Assembly (NCBI RefSeq): GCF_000150275.1
Contig: NW_002060948.1
Span: 1,477,328-1,541,327 of the forward strand
Length of the DNA stretch: 64,000 nt
Source: Trichoplax adhaerens
Lineage: Eukaryota > Placozoa > Uniplacotomia > Trichoplacea > Trichoplacidae
Direction: 5' to 3'
Made by a program: the position numbers and the translations under genes. The notes under the pieces were generated by a model. The model had not been told where the DNA came from. It ran no database searches and saw only the letters and a list, made by a program, of their open reading frames with translations. Shown one piece after another: positions 52,340 to 64,000 of this stretch (its first letter is position 1; each line of letters starts with the position of its first letter).

Positions 52340-53863
52340 ATCCTATCACTGTTTTGTTATATAATGCGTTTTGTAGATTATTATAGGTTATTCCCAAATT
52401 GCATTCGTATTTCTGTATTGATTCCTAACCTTATGATTCCAGTTTCACGTGCTATAGGGATAGAATACAGTATTGTAATGATTCAAGCGACTTAACTTTA
52501 TAAGTAAACATAACTACGAACCTCTTTAACTCTTTTTGCGATATCCGTTTATTTATACGGATCCCTTAAGTAATATAAAATATCTCAAGGTTCCTTTGTT
52601 GAGATTTGCGCAAGAAATTATTCACTCATTTGCCATGTGTATGATATTGTGAAATAAATTGGCTTGAACGAATTATACAGTACATAGGTTAGAGTTGAAC
52701 TGTGATGCAACCTTATATAAATTCTTACGCAGTACTGTATATTTAAAATTGGTTAGATTTTAAGAATTGTTCACATTGATCTTCTATTGGTGAGTTACAC
52801 ATAAGTAGGCGATGTAAAATAAATACCAGATATTTTAAGGTATTGTAGTAATAAGTAGTGATCTTTAAATGTTTCTCTAAAGCGAGGTAATTGAAGCGAC
52901 TGATGTTATGTATTTTATTGTTATCGTAATATTAATATGCAGTGATTAGACTCGATGAAGTGGTTGCAACTCAGGTAATTATTTCGACACGTTGGTAGAG
53001 TATATGTTAGTAACTTTTTATTGTAATGTCACCAGTTAGCATCCGATGTTAGATAAGTAGAAGACTTTCTTCTTAAAATTTTAATGCTCAGTATAGATCG
53101 TTTGGCATAATGTACGATAAATTTACAAGAAACCTCTTACCGATATTATTGCTAAATTCTAACAATATCTAAAGTATTCACATTAAGATTCCAAGCGTAA
53201 ATATACATTACTTGAAACTCACAAAATTTTAACGCAAGACCTAAATCAGTCGTAATGCATGAATTATAATGTTATGATTAAGTCAGATTCAAAACATTAT
53301 AACAGTAAAAACCAAAATCGTATTGTACTGAATATTTAAGCGTACATCAAAACTTGAAGGAGTTACAATGGTTAATGTCATAAAATTTTAACGTAAGACA
53401 TAAATCAACCGTAATACATGAATTATAATGGTATGACTAAGTCAGATACAACACATTATAACAGCAAAAGGCAAATGAGTACTGTATTTTACATTTACGT
53501 CAAACTTTAAGGAGTTACAATGGTTAAAGTAGGACTTCAACAAAAAATAAATAAATTATTATCTACCGTTTTCAAGTACTGTACTGTATAATATTTTCGT
53601 TATTACAACGTATAAAATGCTTCATTGGGTAAATACCGCCAACACTCAAGGAATCGTTACACTTCATGCTGTAGAGTACATATAAAAACTTGGGATTATA
53701 ATTATATGTTGCTAAGGTCAAAGACATTTAAATTAATGAGTAAAAATATTTTAACAAACAATATATTCACACGTTGAAAAGACTCAATTGAGGATAATAA
53801 CCATAGAGTAGTTAGTATAATGACGGAATGGAAACAGTAGTCTTAGCAAAAGTCTCTGAATCA
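52340..53863. other. Convergent 3' region between SNRPD3 and PPM1D
   Basis: The region is AT-rich, and the tandem duplication at 53222-53531 is its main feature. A candidate AATAAA lies near 52653. No coding sequence is seen. Confidence 0.55.
53222..53531. repeat. Tandem duplication of about 155 bp
   Basis: Two adjacent copies share AAAATTTTAACG.AAGAC, ATGAATTATAATG, TAAGTCAGAT, CATTATAACAG and end in AGGAGTTACAATGGTTAA. They are moderately diverged and non-coding, and lie downstream of the PPM1D stop codon. Confidence 0.85.
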
Positions 53864-56800
53864 CTACCTCATCATACATCTGCCTCCACTTGGTAAACTA
53901 ATCGTTCCAAGTGTAGTTTGATTTGCATCAATGTTGGAGATGTATCTAATACTTTGTTTAGCATTATCGCAACTCTTTATGGCTTGTAAATATATTATTA
54001 TTACGCTGACATTGTCAGCACGTAGGCCTTTTTTTTCACATGCAGCCAATACTCGATTGATTAAAGTTTCGGTCATGCTTCCTACTATATCTGTAGATCG
54101 ATTACTATAACAGCACGAAGCAATATGGTTAATAACTTTTTCTGGCGATAAAACATTCCATAAGCCATCAGTACCCAAAACGATGAAAAGATCATGATTG
54201 GGGTCTAAAGTATGGTACGAGACATCAGGAATAGGAGATACCGCAAATTGTTTATGGAATGGTTCAAAACTCCATAAATCACCAAGGGAACGCGAAATAT
54301 TGAGAAAAGGCACTACCTCGATTTTGGTACTTCTTCTAACGCGACCACGATGCTTTTTAGGTATACGCTTCCACGCAACTCTGCATTCACGGCCACCGAA
54401 ATAATTGATCCTATGGGCAACAATACCACCTAGTGCCTCAATACGTTTTCTTTCTTTCTCAAACTCAGGCTTATGCTCTTGAGTTAAGCGGACTATTTGA
54501 AATTGGGGTAAATCAGGAGATTTTTTCGCCATTATAGCTGCAGAATCGCCAAGATGAGCTACATATATTCTGCCATCGCGTAGTATTATCGATGTTACTG
54601 TTGTACCAGCTGTACTCGGTAAATCAGTATTTTTATACGGTGGCCAAGATTCTAAAATTTAATGCAGAAATTATAGTACATCAGTTTTGCAGTCATTATG
54701 ATATAATTCTTAAATATGAAACCATATATGCAAGTGCTGTAATGAAGTAGAAATGGTACTGCAGAGGCATTTTATTAATTGGTGATAGACTTGATCGTGT
54801 GCATACCTGTAGTTGTAATAGACTACAAAATGCACAAGTTGCATAATAAAATATAATGCTGCACCTTCAGTAGCGAAATAATTTAATAGTAAACTAGAGA
54901 TGTACGTAGTGATCATGTTCCGGACAACAAGTTATGTTCATAACCTCTGCACTCCTTACTAACTGCTGCTAGATGTGTATTTTACTGCAGTAAAATTTTT
55001 TCAACATTGACAATCCCACCCCCTCCCCTCTCTCCGAAAAGCAATATCTTTCTCGGTAAATACTAAAATAAAGCATGAAATGGTTCAGCATCAGGTAAAT
55101 TCATTCAATTCAGTGGCATTAAAAATACGTACACAACACATATTACTGCAAACTGTTCATTCTCAGCTGTTCAACCTCACAGGTGTTTTAAGAAGTAAAA
55201 ACTAGTCTCTACATTATGGCCACAGATTTACTAAATTTCCATCGACCGAATAGCAACCGTTGCTGAGGGGTTTTATAGTAGGGCATGGACAGGAGGATTC
55301 ACATCATAAAGTGTACAACCGGGTAAAATCATTATAAAACAAATAGACTATATGCGTACAAAGTAGACAACTGATTGTTATGCAAAGTATTGAAACAACA
55401 ATTAATTAATTCTTTAGGAATATTATAATTATACTATTAATTATAATGAAGTAAAGCGTCTGGACCTAATAAACTTCGAAAGGGTTTCCGTTAAGATTGA
55501 ATTAGTGAATGTTGTAACGATAAATGAAATATCAAATATATACAATTTCCTAAGATTACTCGACAGCATAACACAGCATAGCCTAAAAGTGATGCTTNNN
55601 NNNNNNNNNNNNNNNNNNNNNNNNNNNNNNNNNNNNNNNNNNNNNNNNNNNNNNNNNNNNNNNNNNNNNNNNNNNNNNNNNNNNNNNNNNNNNNNNNNNN
55701 NNNNNNNNNNNNNNNNNNNNNNNNNNNNNNNNNNNNNNNNNNNNNNNNNNNNNNNNNAGTAGTTTACGTAGTTTAGCAGGTTGTGAATGAAAATTTTACT
55801 ATTTATAGCAATAGTAGAAATCTACAGTAAAACAGGAACTTGTGAATACTGCAATGAGCGCCTTTGGAAATTGCATCTAAAATGGATAAAAATGGATAAA
55901 AATGGACGTGAGCTTATACGCTTGACCGTCTTTAGTACTCATAGTCACGTGAGCACAGAACAAGTTAGATCAAGTTTACGAATGTTTTTATTAATTAATG
56001 AACTATATATTGCGATGCAATATAAGACAGTGGCGGCGCAATATATACTTAACATACTCTATAAATAAATTCTGCAGGAACGAATATGCCTGAAATGCTC
56101 GTTTGCTCATAGATTTTATCATTCATGATCTATTCTCAAATTGAATGCCATTTATGCTTCAGTAACGATGCTGGAAACACCGTGTATTTAATGATTTCTT
56201 ATTAATTAATGCCTATCTCTGTCTATGGAGCTACGATCCTCATTTCTTATTCTGTGTTTCGTGTTTTGAATGATATACGTACGTGTAAATAACAATTAAG
56301 CACATTTTTATTTACATTTGATTATTTACTGAAAGTCCCTTGATATCAATTTTACGATGAAATTTAAATTCACGTTGGGAACGTGAAGGAAATAGATCTC
56401 TGAAGAGCCAGGATGAGCAACAAAAGTACGTGGATGATGAAATTGCTCGGGAATGTTGTACCCTCGTATATGTAGAAAAAAAGATTGCGCCAGTGCCAGA
56501 TCGTATCATGTAGTATAGCGTCGGGACTGAAAGGGATTAACTGCCGACAGCTTTAAGTTATACAATAGTTCTAGCACTAAGTTCGTCTCTGGCGTTTTTT
56601 AACAATATGATTCCAAAGATTGAAAATAAAAATAATGAATAGTCTATTATCTGCCATTTATCGAGTAATGTGATTGCTAATAGATGAAATCGAAATATAA
56701 AGCAACTCTAACGGATAATTGAATGATAAAGTTTGACCGTTAAGTAATAGGATATTATTGCTCAAAGTTACCAGGATGACAGTTTAAAACTGTTCAATTT

Positions 56801-57596
56801 TTCTTTGAGAATCAATCCATTAAGTGATTTATGAAGCAATATATAGCAGTCTTTACTTAAGATCTTAAACAAAAATGGCTAAAATCGGTCTTGAAGCGAA
56901 GGCTTACATGATCAACTTCGAAATACCATAAAACTATACTTGCACTGAACTATGATTTACTGCAAAATTTGACCCAAATTAAAGTCATTGACATGCGAAT
57001 AAAGTTTAATGAATTGGTATCGAAAGAAGTCTCCAAACTGATAGTATAACATGGTTCCTATTGAGTTCTAGCTGTTTTTATTCTGAACGTCTGTCATTTG
57101 TATAGACGCACTGAATATTTTATACAGTGCAATAATTATAATAAATAAGCAACAAAGAAAACCGTACTGACGACCGGTGTTTTAAGTTCATCCTATTTCG
57201 GATAGCTACACACGGTGTTAAGCGTATCCTAATCACCTATTTTCAAATAAAAGTAGGATACTATAGAGCTAACAAACCTCTTTGCTTCCACATTGCATTT
57301 TGAGTTTCTGCAAAGCCTTTCCTAATTGCATCGACAACAGATGGAGGTGAAGCAGAGTGAAATCCTCGCTGCTTTTTAATAGCTTTCCATAAGTAATCTC
57401 TAGCAAAAGTAGCAGCATGGCTACCACCATGACCATCAAACACAGCGAAAAACGCTGGACCACGGAGACTCCCTTCTTTGGCGTTCTCGAATACCACCGA
57501 AGTCTTGTCTTCCATGCCTTGGCGTGCTCCTTGATTTGCTTCACCGTATACGCGAATTAAGAAGCGAGATGTTGATTTATCGGTTTCAAACTGCAT
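53864..57596 (-). CDS. PPM1D: PP2C-type Ser/Thr phosphatase, PPM1D (Wip1)-like
   Basis: Two exons, 57278-57596 (ATG at 57594-57596) and 53864-54651, join in frame to give 368 aa. PP2C motifs in order are [26 protein letters not shown] (metal-binding Asp), [78 protein letters not shown] and LRADNVSVI. The segment between EALGG and RRST, rich in Arg/Lys ([12 protein letters not shown]), corresponds to the basic B-loop that distinguishes PPM1D from other PP2Cs. In vertebrates PPM1D dephosphorylates ATM/p53/p38 targets after DNA damage. This protein stops soon after the catalytic domain and lacks the long C-terminal tail of the human 605-aa protein. The only intron is 2.6 kb, unusually long here, and contains an N gap. 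Confidence 0.92.
55598..55757. other. Assembly gap (160 N) in the PPM1D intron
   Basis: This is an unresolved run of N inside the long PPM1D intron. It does not interrupt the phosphatase reading frame, since both flanking exons join in phase without it. Confidence 0.95.
55876..55911. repeat. Short ATGGATAAAA tandem repeat
   Basis: AAAATGGATAAAAATGGATA repeats about two and a half times with an 11-bp period in the PPM1D intron. It is a simple repeat of no known function. Confidence 0.7.
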
Positions 57597-59779
57597 TATC
57601 AAAGTAATGATTATGATATTACAATGTCTAATATCTTGGTTTCTTTCGCTATTGGTAGTAATGGATGCTCAGTTTACCGGTAAGAATAGAGTTTTATATT
57701 GCGTTGATATATTGTATACTTGTATATACCAAACATAAAAGTATGACAGTTTATGATATTTCGTTTTGTACTAGCGTTGATTATAATTACTGCAGAAGAT
57801 GATGTGCTGCAATGCACAAGCACAAATGATAGCAATCGACTTGTAATATACAAGAGATAATCTTGAATTGACGCCTTTCACGTTTTAGAATAACTGCGAG
57901 TACGCGTATCTTGATTTAACGAGAATAGATGGGCAATGAAAGCAGAATTCGTCTATCGGTTAATCTCCATAACATCCATGTTATAAGTTATTGAATAAAC
58001 TGTAATGCTGTACAGTAGTTTCATGATCTAAGTATCTTTTTGGGGGCTTGTTGTACCACCACAGAATACTGATTACATATTATTATTAAGTAATTTAGCC
58101 ATGATTTTTCCTTGAATGTCTTTATTACTGTGACCAGAAAATCGATGGTGTTGAATAGCTAATTTGGTATGAAAAGTACAGTGCAAAAAACCAAAGTCTT
58201 TATAACATATGGCAGTCTCTAATCAATTGATGATGCCTACAGCCACTTTATTTCAAGCTTACCAATATAATTACAAAACAGTTACTAATGACGAGATAAT
58301 TATTTGTAAGTTTACTGCAGGAGTAGTAGGTACTCTAATAGCTGTTATTTTTTTTTTTTTACTGGACGCTTACTCATTAATTATTGTCAATTGAATTACT
58401 TAGCACGTCAACATGACTGTATAAGGTTACAGTCTGCACATCAATCAAAGCTGTAAGACGTTTTCAATTTTGGAAGTATCTCTTGACGTGATTGCAATGT
58501 TCACAATTTGATGTACTTTTAATCGATTATTACTATTATGGTATTTTGGACAATGGATGAGTTTCGATACTCTCTCTCTGATGCTTTTACTTGAAGTTTC
58601 TTGTAACGGCGATTTTCATCAGGTAGTCTTTACCAAGGCAAATTTGATTTTCAGCCAAGCAGGAAGTGATTAAGTCGTTTTTAGAATACTATCCAACCTG
58701 GATTACATTGGATGTACTGTATTTAGTCCCGTTGTTTTACCAAGGACACCTTGCACAAGAGGAAAAATAATTTGGACGTGTTTATATTCGATGGCTTGAC
58801 TGTTTATATAGGCATGAGTACAATGCAGTGCCATAGTCACCAGTCCTGTACTGTACAATACAGTACGGTATAGGACAGGATAGTTGTCGCATACAGTCTA
58901 TAGTACAACGACCAAGACCGAACACCACTCGATCTCCACTTCCAATACTCTACTGTAGCAATTGTGACTCATGCAAATCGAGGAGTCGTATTGTCCTGTT
59001 TAAACATGTTCAATGTTTACTGTTGTCTGTCGCTGTGCCTGTGCTGGCTGGACTGCAGTTCATGATGCACAGTTTTACTGTAGTGATGCAGTCATATTGT
59101 ACACCACAATAAGTTATTGCTGCTAAAGTACTACCATCGTCATTTCATGACCGATTTCTCGATACTGCCATCAGGGACTTCTAAGACTAGTATTACTATA
59201 CGTAGTCTTTAGAAATCTCTGCTGCCATACTGTACATTTTCGGATCGGATTTCGGATTTTATGTAGCACTTTCAATCGGATTAAATGTTTAGTCGTAGTG
59301 GGGTTACAATACACTACATCAGACCTCTGCAAATGAAAGTTCAAAGTAAGCCCAGGTAAGCCTAAAAGTTCAAAGTAAGCTTAAGCCCCAGTGACAGCAA
59401 ATTTCAGCCAGCCCAATGCATACTGTACAGTAGGTCTGCTGAGTGTACAGTACACACTGCACTCAGTGTACTGTACACTGTACACTGTAACCTACAGTAC
59501 TGTACAAGAATCGACTAGCAGTTCAGTACAGTACCGTACAGTATCAACTACGTGTACAGTACATGGGAGATTGCCGGAGAACGCAGATTACCGCCTGGGT
59601 CTGGAAGGCTTACTGTACCGGACGCACGTAACGTTTCAAGGTGAGCTCTTGCTAGGTTGTGTTGCATGGAGTGAACACGAGTTGCATGACTTGCATCTCA
59701 ACGAATATTGAATGACTCAAGCTTTGATGTGACACAACCGAAACCTCGACAGAATTACGTATCTACGCTAGGAAACATC
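57597..59779. other. Divergent intergenic region between PPM1D and C1D
   Basis: The region contains the promoters of both genes. GTAC-rich clusters lie at about 58845-58875 and, densely, 59418-59565. A T15-type homopolymer is at about 58347. A 61-codon frame at 58209-58394 ends in a hydrophobic stretch created partly by that homopolymer and looks spurious. Confidence 0.55.
59418..59565. repeat. GTAC-palindrome cluster upstream of C1D
   Basis: TACTGTACAGTAG, GTGTACTGTACACTGTACAC and CAGTACAGTACCGTACAG follow one another, ending about 215 bp before the C1D start codon. The placement is like that of the SNRPD3 cluster. Confidence 0.7.
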
Positions 59780-61881
59780 ATGGCAATTAATTTAAACCAT
59801 GAAGTTTTACCACCCGAGCTAATAAATTCAGTACAAGAGTTGAATTCTTCCATTGACAAAGTTGATAAAATCTTGGATCAAATTATTACCAACCAATTTG
59901 CTGATAATATTGATAAGGTAGGTTGGTATATAAACATTGAACACTTGTGGTGGACATCCAAGTACAGTACAGCATGATATGATGCTGCCTTCTACAATTT
60001 AAAATGAATGAATGAATGAAGAAGATTTATGTAGTGGTTGTCCATGGCTGATGCAGGGACTTGTCAAAAGTCCCTGACTGATGTTCATGGCAAATCATGG
60101 CATGGTACAATCAGTCCAATTTTACTTCTCTATCATTCCGTATTTTCGTCAATACTGCATGCATACCTACTAGACTGACCTGAATCTTTACACCGCATTA
60201 GTGCTAAACACTAATATTCATATACTGTACCGTACGCTTATTAGAAAGAATCTGTGCTGATTGTCAAACTTCACTATTTGTAATTGTCACCTGCACGAAA
60301 TGGATCATTTATTCGTATGTGAATAATGAATGATCAACATCAAATTAACCTTCAACCTTGATTTCGTTTTCTTTAGCTCGAACTATTGGATCAGGCGAAA
60401 GCTTACTTGGTGGTAACTTATGCCATGAATTCACTTTATTGGAGTACGTAAAGTAGTGAACGACATGATAAAGCAATAAAATCATCGCTTAATTTTAACG
60501 CCCACTGTTTCTCTGCACTTTGCATAGACTAAAGTTTCTACTGTACATACGAATACACGCGTATTTTACTGGCATAACCTAATACAGCTGACCTTAAATC
60601 ATGAATAATTATAATTATTTCCAATACACTCAAATTCGTGTGATTCATTATATAAGTAATCTATGATATGGTAGATAGCTATTCTGATACATTACACTCA
60701 CATTAGAAGGAGTGTATTGATACTACAGTATCTTGGTATTAAATAGCATCTTGATAAAAGATAATGCGTAACGGCAACGTTTTCACTTGAATATTTTGTA
60801 TTGATCAATATAGTCTTAATCTCTTTTATTAGTGTACTTGAATACCCAAGGCATTTCACCCAAGGATCATCCTGTCAAACAGGAACTTGTAAGTTTATGA
60901 TACTTACTACGCTATAATCAGTTACCTTATATTGTTGTACATGCTTGAATATAATTAATAAGAGTAAAATGAAATTGGTTACGTTTCTAAATCACAATAT
61001 TCTCCGACCAATTTTGTTTCGATAGTGTAATACTATATTTCGAAATAAAGGCTGAATATTTAATAATAGGAAGTATTATGTTGTCGCTAGGATCGAATAC
61101 GAACATACATGAATAAAGTACAGGCTCTCTACGACAAAAGAAAGGGTACTCAGACACTTCCTTTGATTATATTTATTTTCCATTAGCAATGAACGTAATT
61201 TCACTCTTACTAATCTTTTGTGAATGTACGGTAAAAATACTGCTTAATGTTCATTATGTAACATACTACAGTGATAAAATTATGGCTGCTTGAAATGCAT
61301 ATTAATTTTAGCTATTCCACTCTGTATTCTATATGAAACTTAAGTATTAATAGTACAGTATTGCAAGTAACATAACTTTTACTGAATAGATTAACCAAGC
61401 CTTTGTAAAGTTAAGAATGACCAAAAGTAGCGTTTAAGCATTATTACATGTACATATGTGAATGGATTCTGAAATTAATTTTAGCGAAAAATCGTTATGC
61501 TCTTTTAGCAATGAAAGTAGATAAAAAAGCTGCAGGTCGAATTATAAAAAGTGCACTAAAACAGCCGATTAAAAAGGATGAAGGTAAGTGATATACGTCA
61601 CTAAATAGATACGACGTAATAGATTCTAATGAAAAAATGAACGTCTACAGAAAGTACGCGTATGATATTACTGTTCTGTAATAGTCATTTAGGAAGGACG
61701 TACAGTATATTAAATTGATGATTTTGTCTAATACGTAGTGAATATGTTGTAAATATTAATTGAATGCAATTCATCACTTAAAATTTTCGAAGCAGATAAT
61801 ACCAAATCTTCTCGTAAACTTGAAAAAGTACGCAAGGCGGCGGCAAACAAGAAAAGGAAGATCGATCATTCCACATCATAG
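59780..61881 (+). CDS. C1D: Nuclear nucleic acid-binding protein C1D (Rrp47-like)
   Basis: C1D is the Sas10/C1D-family cofactor of the nuclear RNA exosome (partner of EXOSC10/Rrp6), acting in rRNA and snRNA 3' processing. Six exons close in phase: 59780-59917, 60377-60443, 60833-60888, 61091-61145, 61509-61583 and 61796-61881, giving 158 aa (human 141). Diagnostic segments are LDQAKAYLVVTYAMNSLYW, YLNTQG followed by [20 protein letters not shown], and KAAGRIIKSALKQP. The C-terminus is Lys/Arg-rich (KAAANKKRKIDHSTS) and fits RNA binding and nuclear localisation. The frame is open upstream of the chosen ATG but has only a TTG there, so 59780 is the best start. Confidence 0.95.
60003..60019. repeat. 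(GAAT)n microsatellite in C1D intron 1
   Basis: About four GAAT units. It is a simple repeat inside an intron. Confidence 0.75.
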
Positions 61882-62966
61882 AAATAACTGGTTCTGTTCT
61901 ACTTTCAATCTAAACTAGCTTCACTAGTCAATAAAATATAAGTATGTGTATCTGAATTCTACTACATTGTATACCTTTCATTCACACATTACTTATTGCG
62001 AATTCTGTTAGATGTAAAATCCTCTAAACACGTACTAGGTTAATATTTTTATTTAAAACTAACTTACAACAGATTCAGCACTCTATGCATTGGTACAAAA
62101 TTCGATGATTTTTATGGTACAGATGCATTAATCAATAATTATTATTATACTGCTGAAATTGCAATATATTTGGCGATAATATTTTTTAATGAAATTCGTA
62201 GCTTGCATCTGTTTCGTTGCAATACTGCAATTACTGTGTATTGATTAATTATTATATTACTACTATGCATGCTGTTACAAATAGAGACCATTTCTGCGTA
62301 GTCGATTATAATCATCGTAGATGAGTAATATACACAGTTAACTTAGAAGATAAAGCTCCTTAGTAGGTTGTTACTGTATAACATTCAAAGCAACATCACA
62401 AAATATAAACATTTCCCGATTTTCAAATTTATGACTGCATTTGTTTAATTAAGCTGGATTTTATTAAGTCTATCCAAGCATATCAAAATTTTTGTCACCT
62501 TAACAGCTAGCATTGAGAATAGTTGAAAAAGTATGTGAATGGTTTCGAAATCAATAAAATGTATTGATAAAGACATACAAGTATTGCTGTAAAATCTTAA
62601 ACTGATATTTACCTTTACATCTAGAAATAAAATGCCTGCGACACAATAGTATTGGTGTTGCGCTGGGTAATAGTATGCCCACAGCAATTCGTCATTGTTT
62701 GTATCTCGTAACAGCATTATAACGAACTGAGATCTTCTAACATCAACACTAATAAGGCATCATTATTGGAAGGTATTAAAGGATCAGTAAGTTTACGCTA
62801 AAAGTTAGCATAATGAGTGATTATATTTGCCTGCTTTACAACTTTCATAGAGAATTTCTTAATATTAATCATAGTTTATAAGGATACCAATTACATTATA
62901 GGATTGTTGATGCTAATACAGTTATTTTCAATTATTTCACTTAGATACATACTGTACGGAACTTAA
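61882..62966. other. Convergent 3' region between C1D and eIF5
   Basis: About 1.1 kb lies between two stop codons, AT-rich, with one minus-strand exon-like frame at about 62606-62741. Nothing else was recognised. Confidence 0.5.
62606..62741 (-). CDS. Unrecognised exon-like ORF
   Basis: After an acceptor-like CCTTATTAG the minus strand is open for about 45 codons (RRSQFVIMLLRDTNNDELLW, then AYYYPAQHQYYCVAGI), ending at a donor-like GTAAAT at about 62605. The composition (Trp, Cys, Asp/Asn and aromatic residues) is more protein-like than most chance frames here. I do not recognise the family and found no neighbouring exon, so it could be an isolated fragment or chance. Confidence 0.25.
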
Positions 62967-64000
62967 TTAAATATTGTCGATATCAATATCATTGTCGTCT
63001 TCCTCTACTTTCTTCTCTTCCGGTACCTCATTGCTATAAACAATATCGTCCTCTTCCTCTGCAGATTCTTCTTCTGCTTCCTTTAACCACTTAATGAAAG
63101 GTTCCGCTTTTTGACGTATTTCAGCACCAACCTCTTTGCTTATGTATTTCTTTGAAAGCTGTTATTAAATTAAAGCAAAAGTTATCTTATTCGTTCCAAT
63201 AAGGTATACTATAATTTCTCCCAATTACTTAGACGACAGTACAGACTGTACGATTCTAACCTTGGTGTACCAATGCAATAAGCTTTCCTCTTCTACATAG
63301 TCTTGATCGTACAACGTATGCAAAATTTGAGTCACCTTAGACATGAGCTCTTGAGGGTAAGACTTTCCAACCAATATTTCGAAGCCGTTCATTAAGTATC
63401 TTTGACATTTCTTAGCGTACTTGCGATCACCAACAAACTAGATAATACAATAATTTTCTTTAAATGCGAAATGCAAGGATAACATGCAAGCTATTATGCT
63501 ATCAGTATCTATCGATAACATACACGTTATTCTATGTTATCAATATCTATCGCATTTACGTAGTAAATACATTATAAAGGTTTACGAAAACGAACCCGTA
63601 CGAATAGCTGCCGATAGAGCTTTATTTGAGATATAAAATCGGCGTTAAATAAGAGTTCGCAGAGGATTAAAGTAGCCTTTTCAGGAACATCTAATCTTTC
63701 AGCTTCTGCGAATATGTTATTTTCTTTTCCAATAATCTTATTCTCTTTCTTCAATTTCTGTCATTAACACACATTTTAGCATCTCAAACAATTCTATTCT
63801 ATTATAATCACCAATACGTACACCATACACAGAATAGAGCATTTCATGAGAAAATAGCAAACATACCTCAGCATATGTATAAAAAATGTCTAATCGCTCC
63901 TTCTCTGATCGCTCTAAATCGTCGCTTAAAGTCAGGCCCTTGGCAGCGGCTGATAAATTTTCCATCCTTTCCTTAACTGCAGCCTCAGATGTATCAGCAC
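62967..64000 (-). CDS. EIF5: Eukaryotic translation initiation factor 5, C-terminal part
   Basis: eIF5 is the GTPase-activating protein for eIF2 and a scaffold in the 43S/48S preinitiation complex. Exons seen are 63867-64000 (continuing off the window), 63596-63757, 63261-63437 and 62967-63158 (stop 62967-62969). The linker ([20 protein letters not shown]) leads into the HEAT-like W2 domain: [37 protein letters not shown], then [15 protein letters not shown]. It closes with the hallmark acidic/aromatic boxes [20 protein letters not shown] and a tail ending DNDIDIDNI. The last exon's [20 protein letters not shown] matches the W2 region that binds eIF2-beta and eIF3c. The N-terminal GAP domain lies outside the window. 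All visible junctions keep the frame. Confidence 0.95.

Noticed and set aside
59391-59711. 106-codon ORF upstream of C1D
   Set aside because: It is a low-complexity translation of the GTAC cluster.

Overview
The window looks like a piece of an animal nuclear genome, most likely a placozoan (Trichoplax/Hoilungia-like). It is AT-rich, every conserved gene but one is split by short GT-AG introns, intergenic spaces are 0.4-6 kb, and the proteins are clearly metazoan (GPATCH3, MTFP1, TMEM97, UPB1, GUCD1, SNRPD3, PPM1D, C1D, eIF5). No prokaryotic operon, CRISPR array or bacterial mobile element is visible. The placozoan assignment is an inference from gene content and compactness, not a database match. 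Two N gaps (24803-24880 and 55598-55757) mark it as a draft scaffold.

Left third (1-25.6 kb): two full-length ABCC (MRP4-like) transporter genes lie head-to-head, one on the minus strand (1335-10426) and one on the plus strand (16603-25598). Where I compared the exons at base level they match in order, length and phase, including a tiny first exon, so the pair is an inverted duplication. The plus copy lacks the NBD2 signature exon, which probably sits in the N gap.

Middle (26.6-40.2 kb): GPATCH3 (+), then MTFP1 (-) and TMEM97 (+) as a divergent pair, then an intronless gene for a secreted, Lys/Ala-rich coiled-coil protein (-) that I do not recognise.

Right half (43.4-64 kb): UPB1 (+), GUCD1 (-) and SNRPD3 (+) have the same order and orientation that I recall for human chromosome 22q11.23. 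They are followed by PPM1D (-), C1D (+) and the 3' end of eIF5 (-), which runs off the window. MTFP1 is also a human chromosome 22 gene.

The genes do not form one pathway. They are housekeeping functions: membrane transport, RNA processing and decay, pyrimidine catabolism, mitochondrial fission, sterol/sigma-2 biology, stress phosphatase and translation initiation. Non-coding sequence carries several roughly 60-210 bp tandem duplications, two long perfect inverted repeats (one MITE-like), GTAC-palindrome clusters upstream of several genes, and an apparent excess of ACGCGT words. Start codons were checked in the sequence. Exon boundaries were read from splice motifs and reading-frame continuity; those marked 'about' are approximate.
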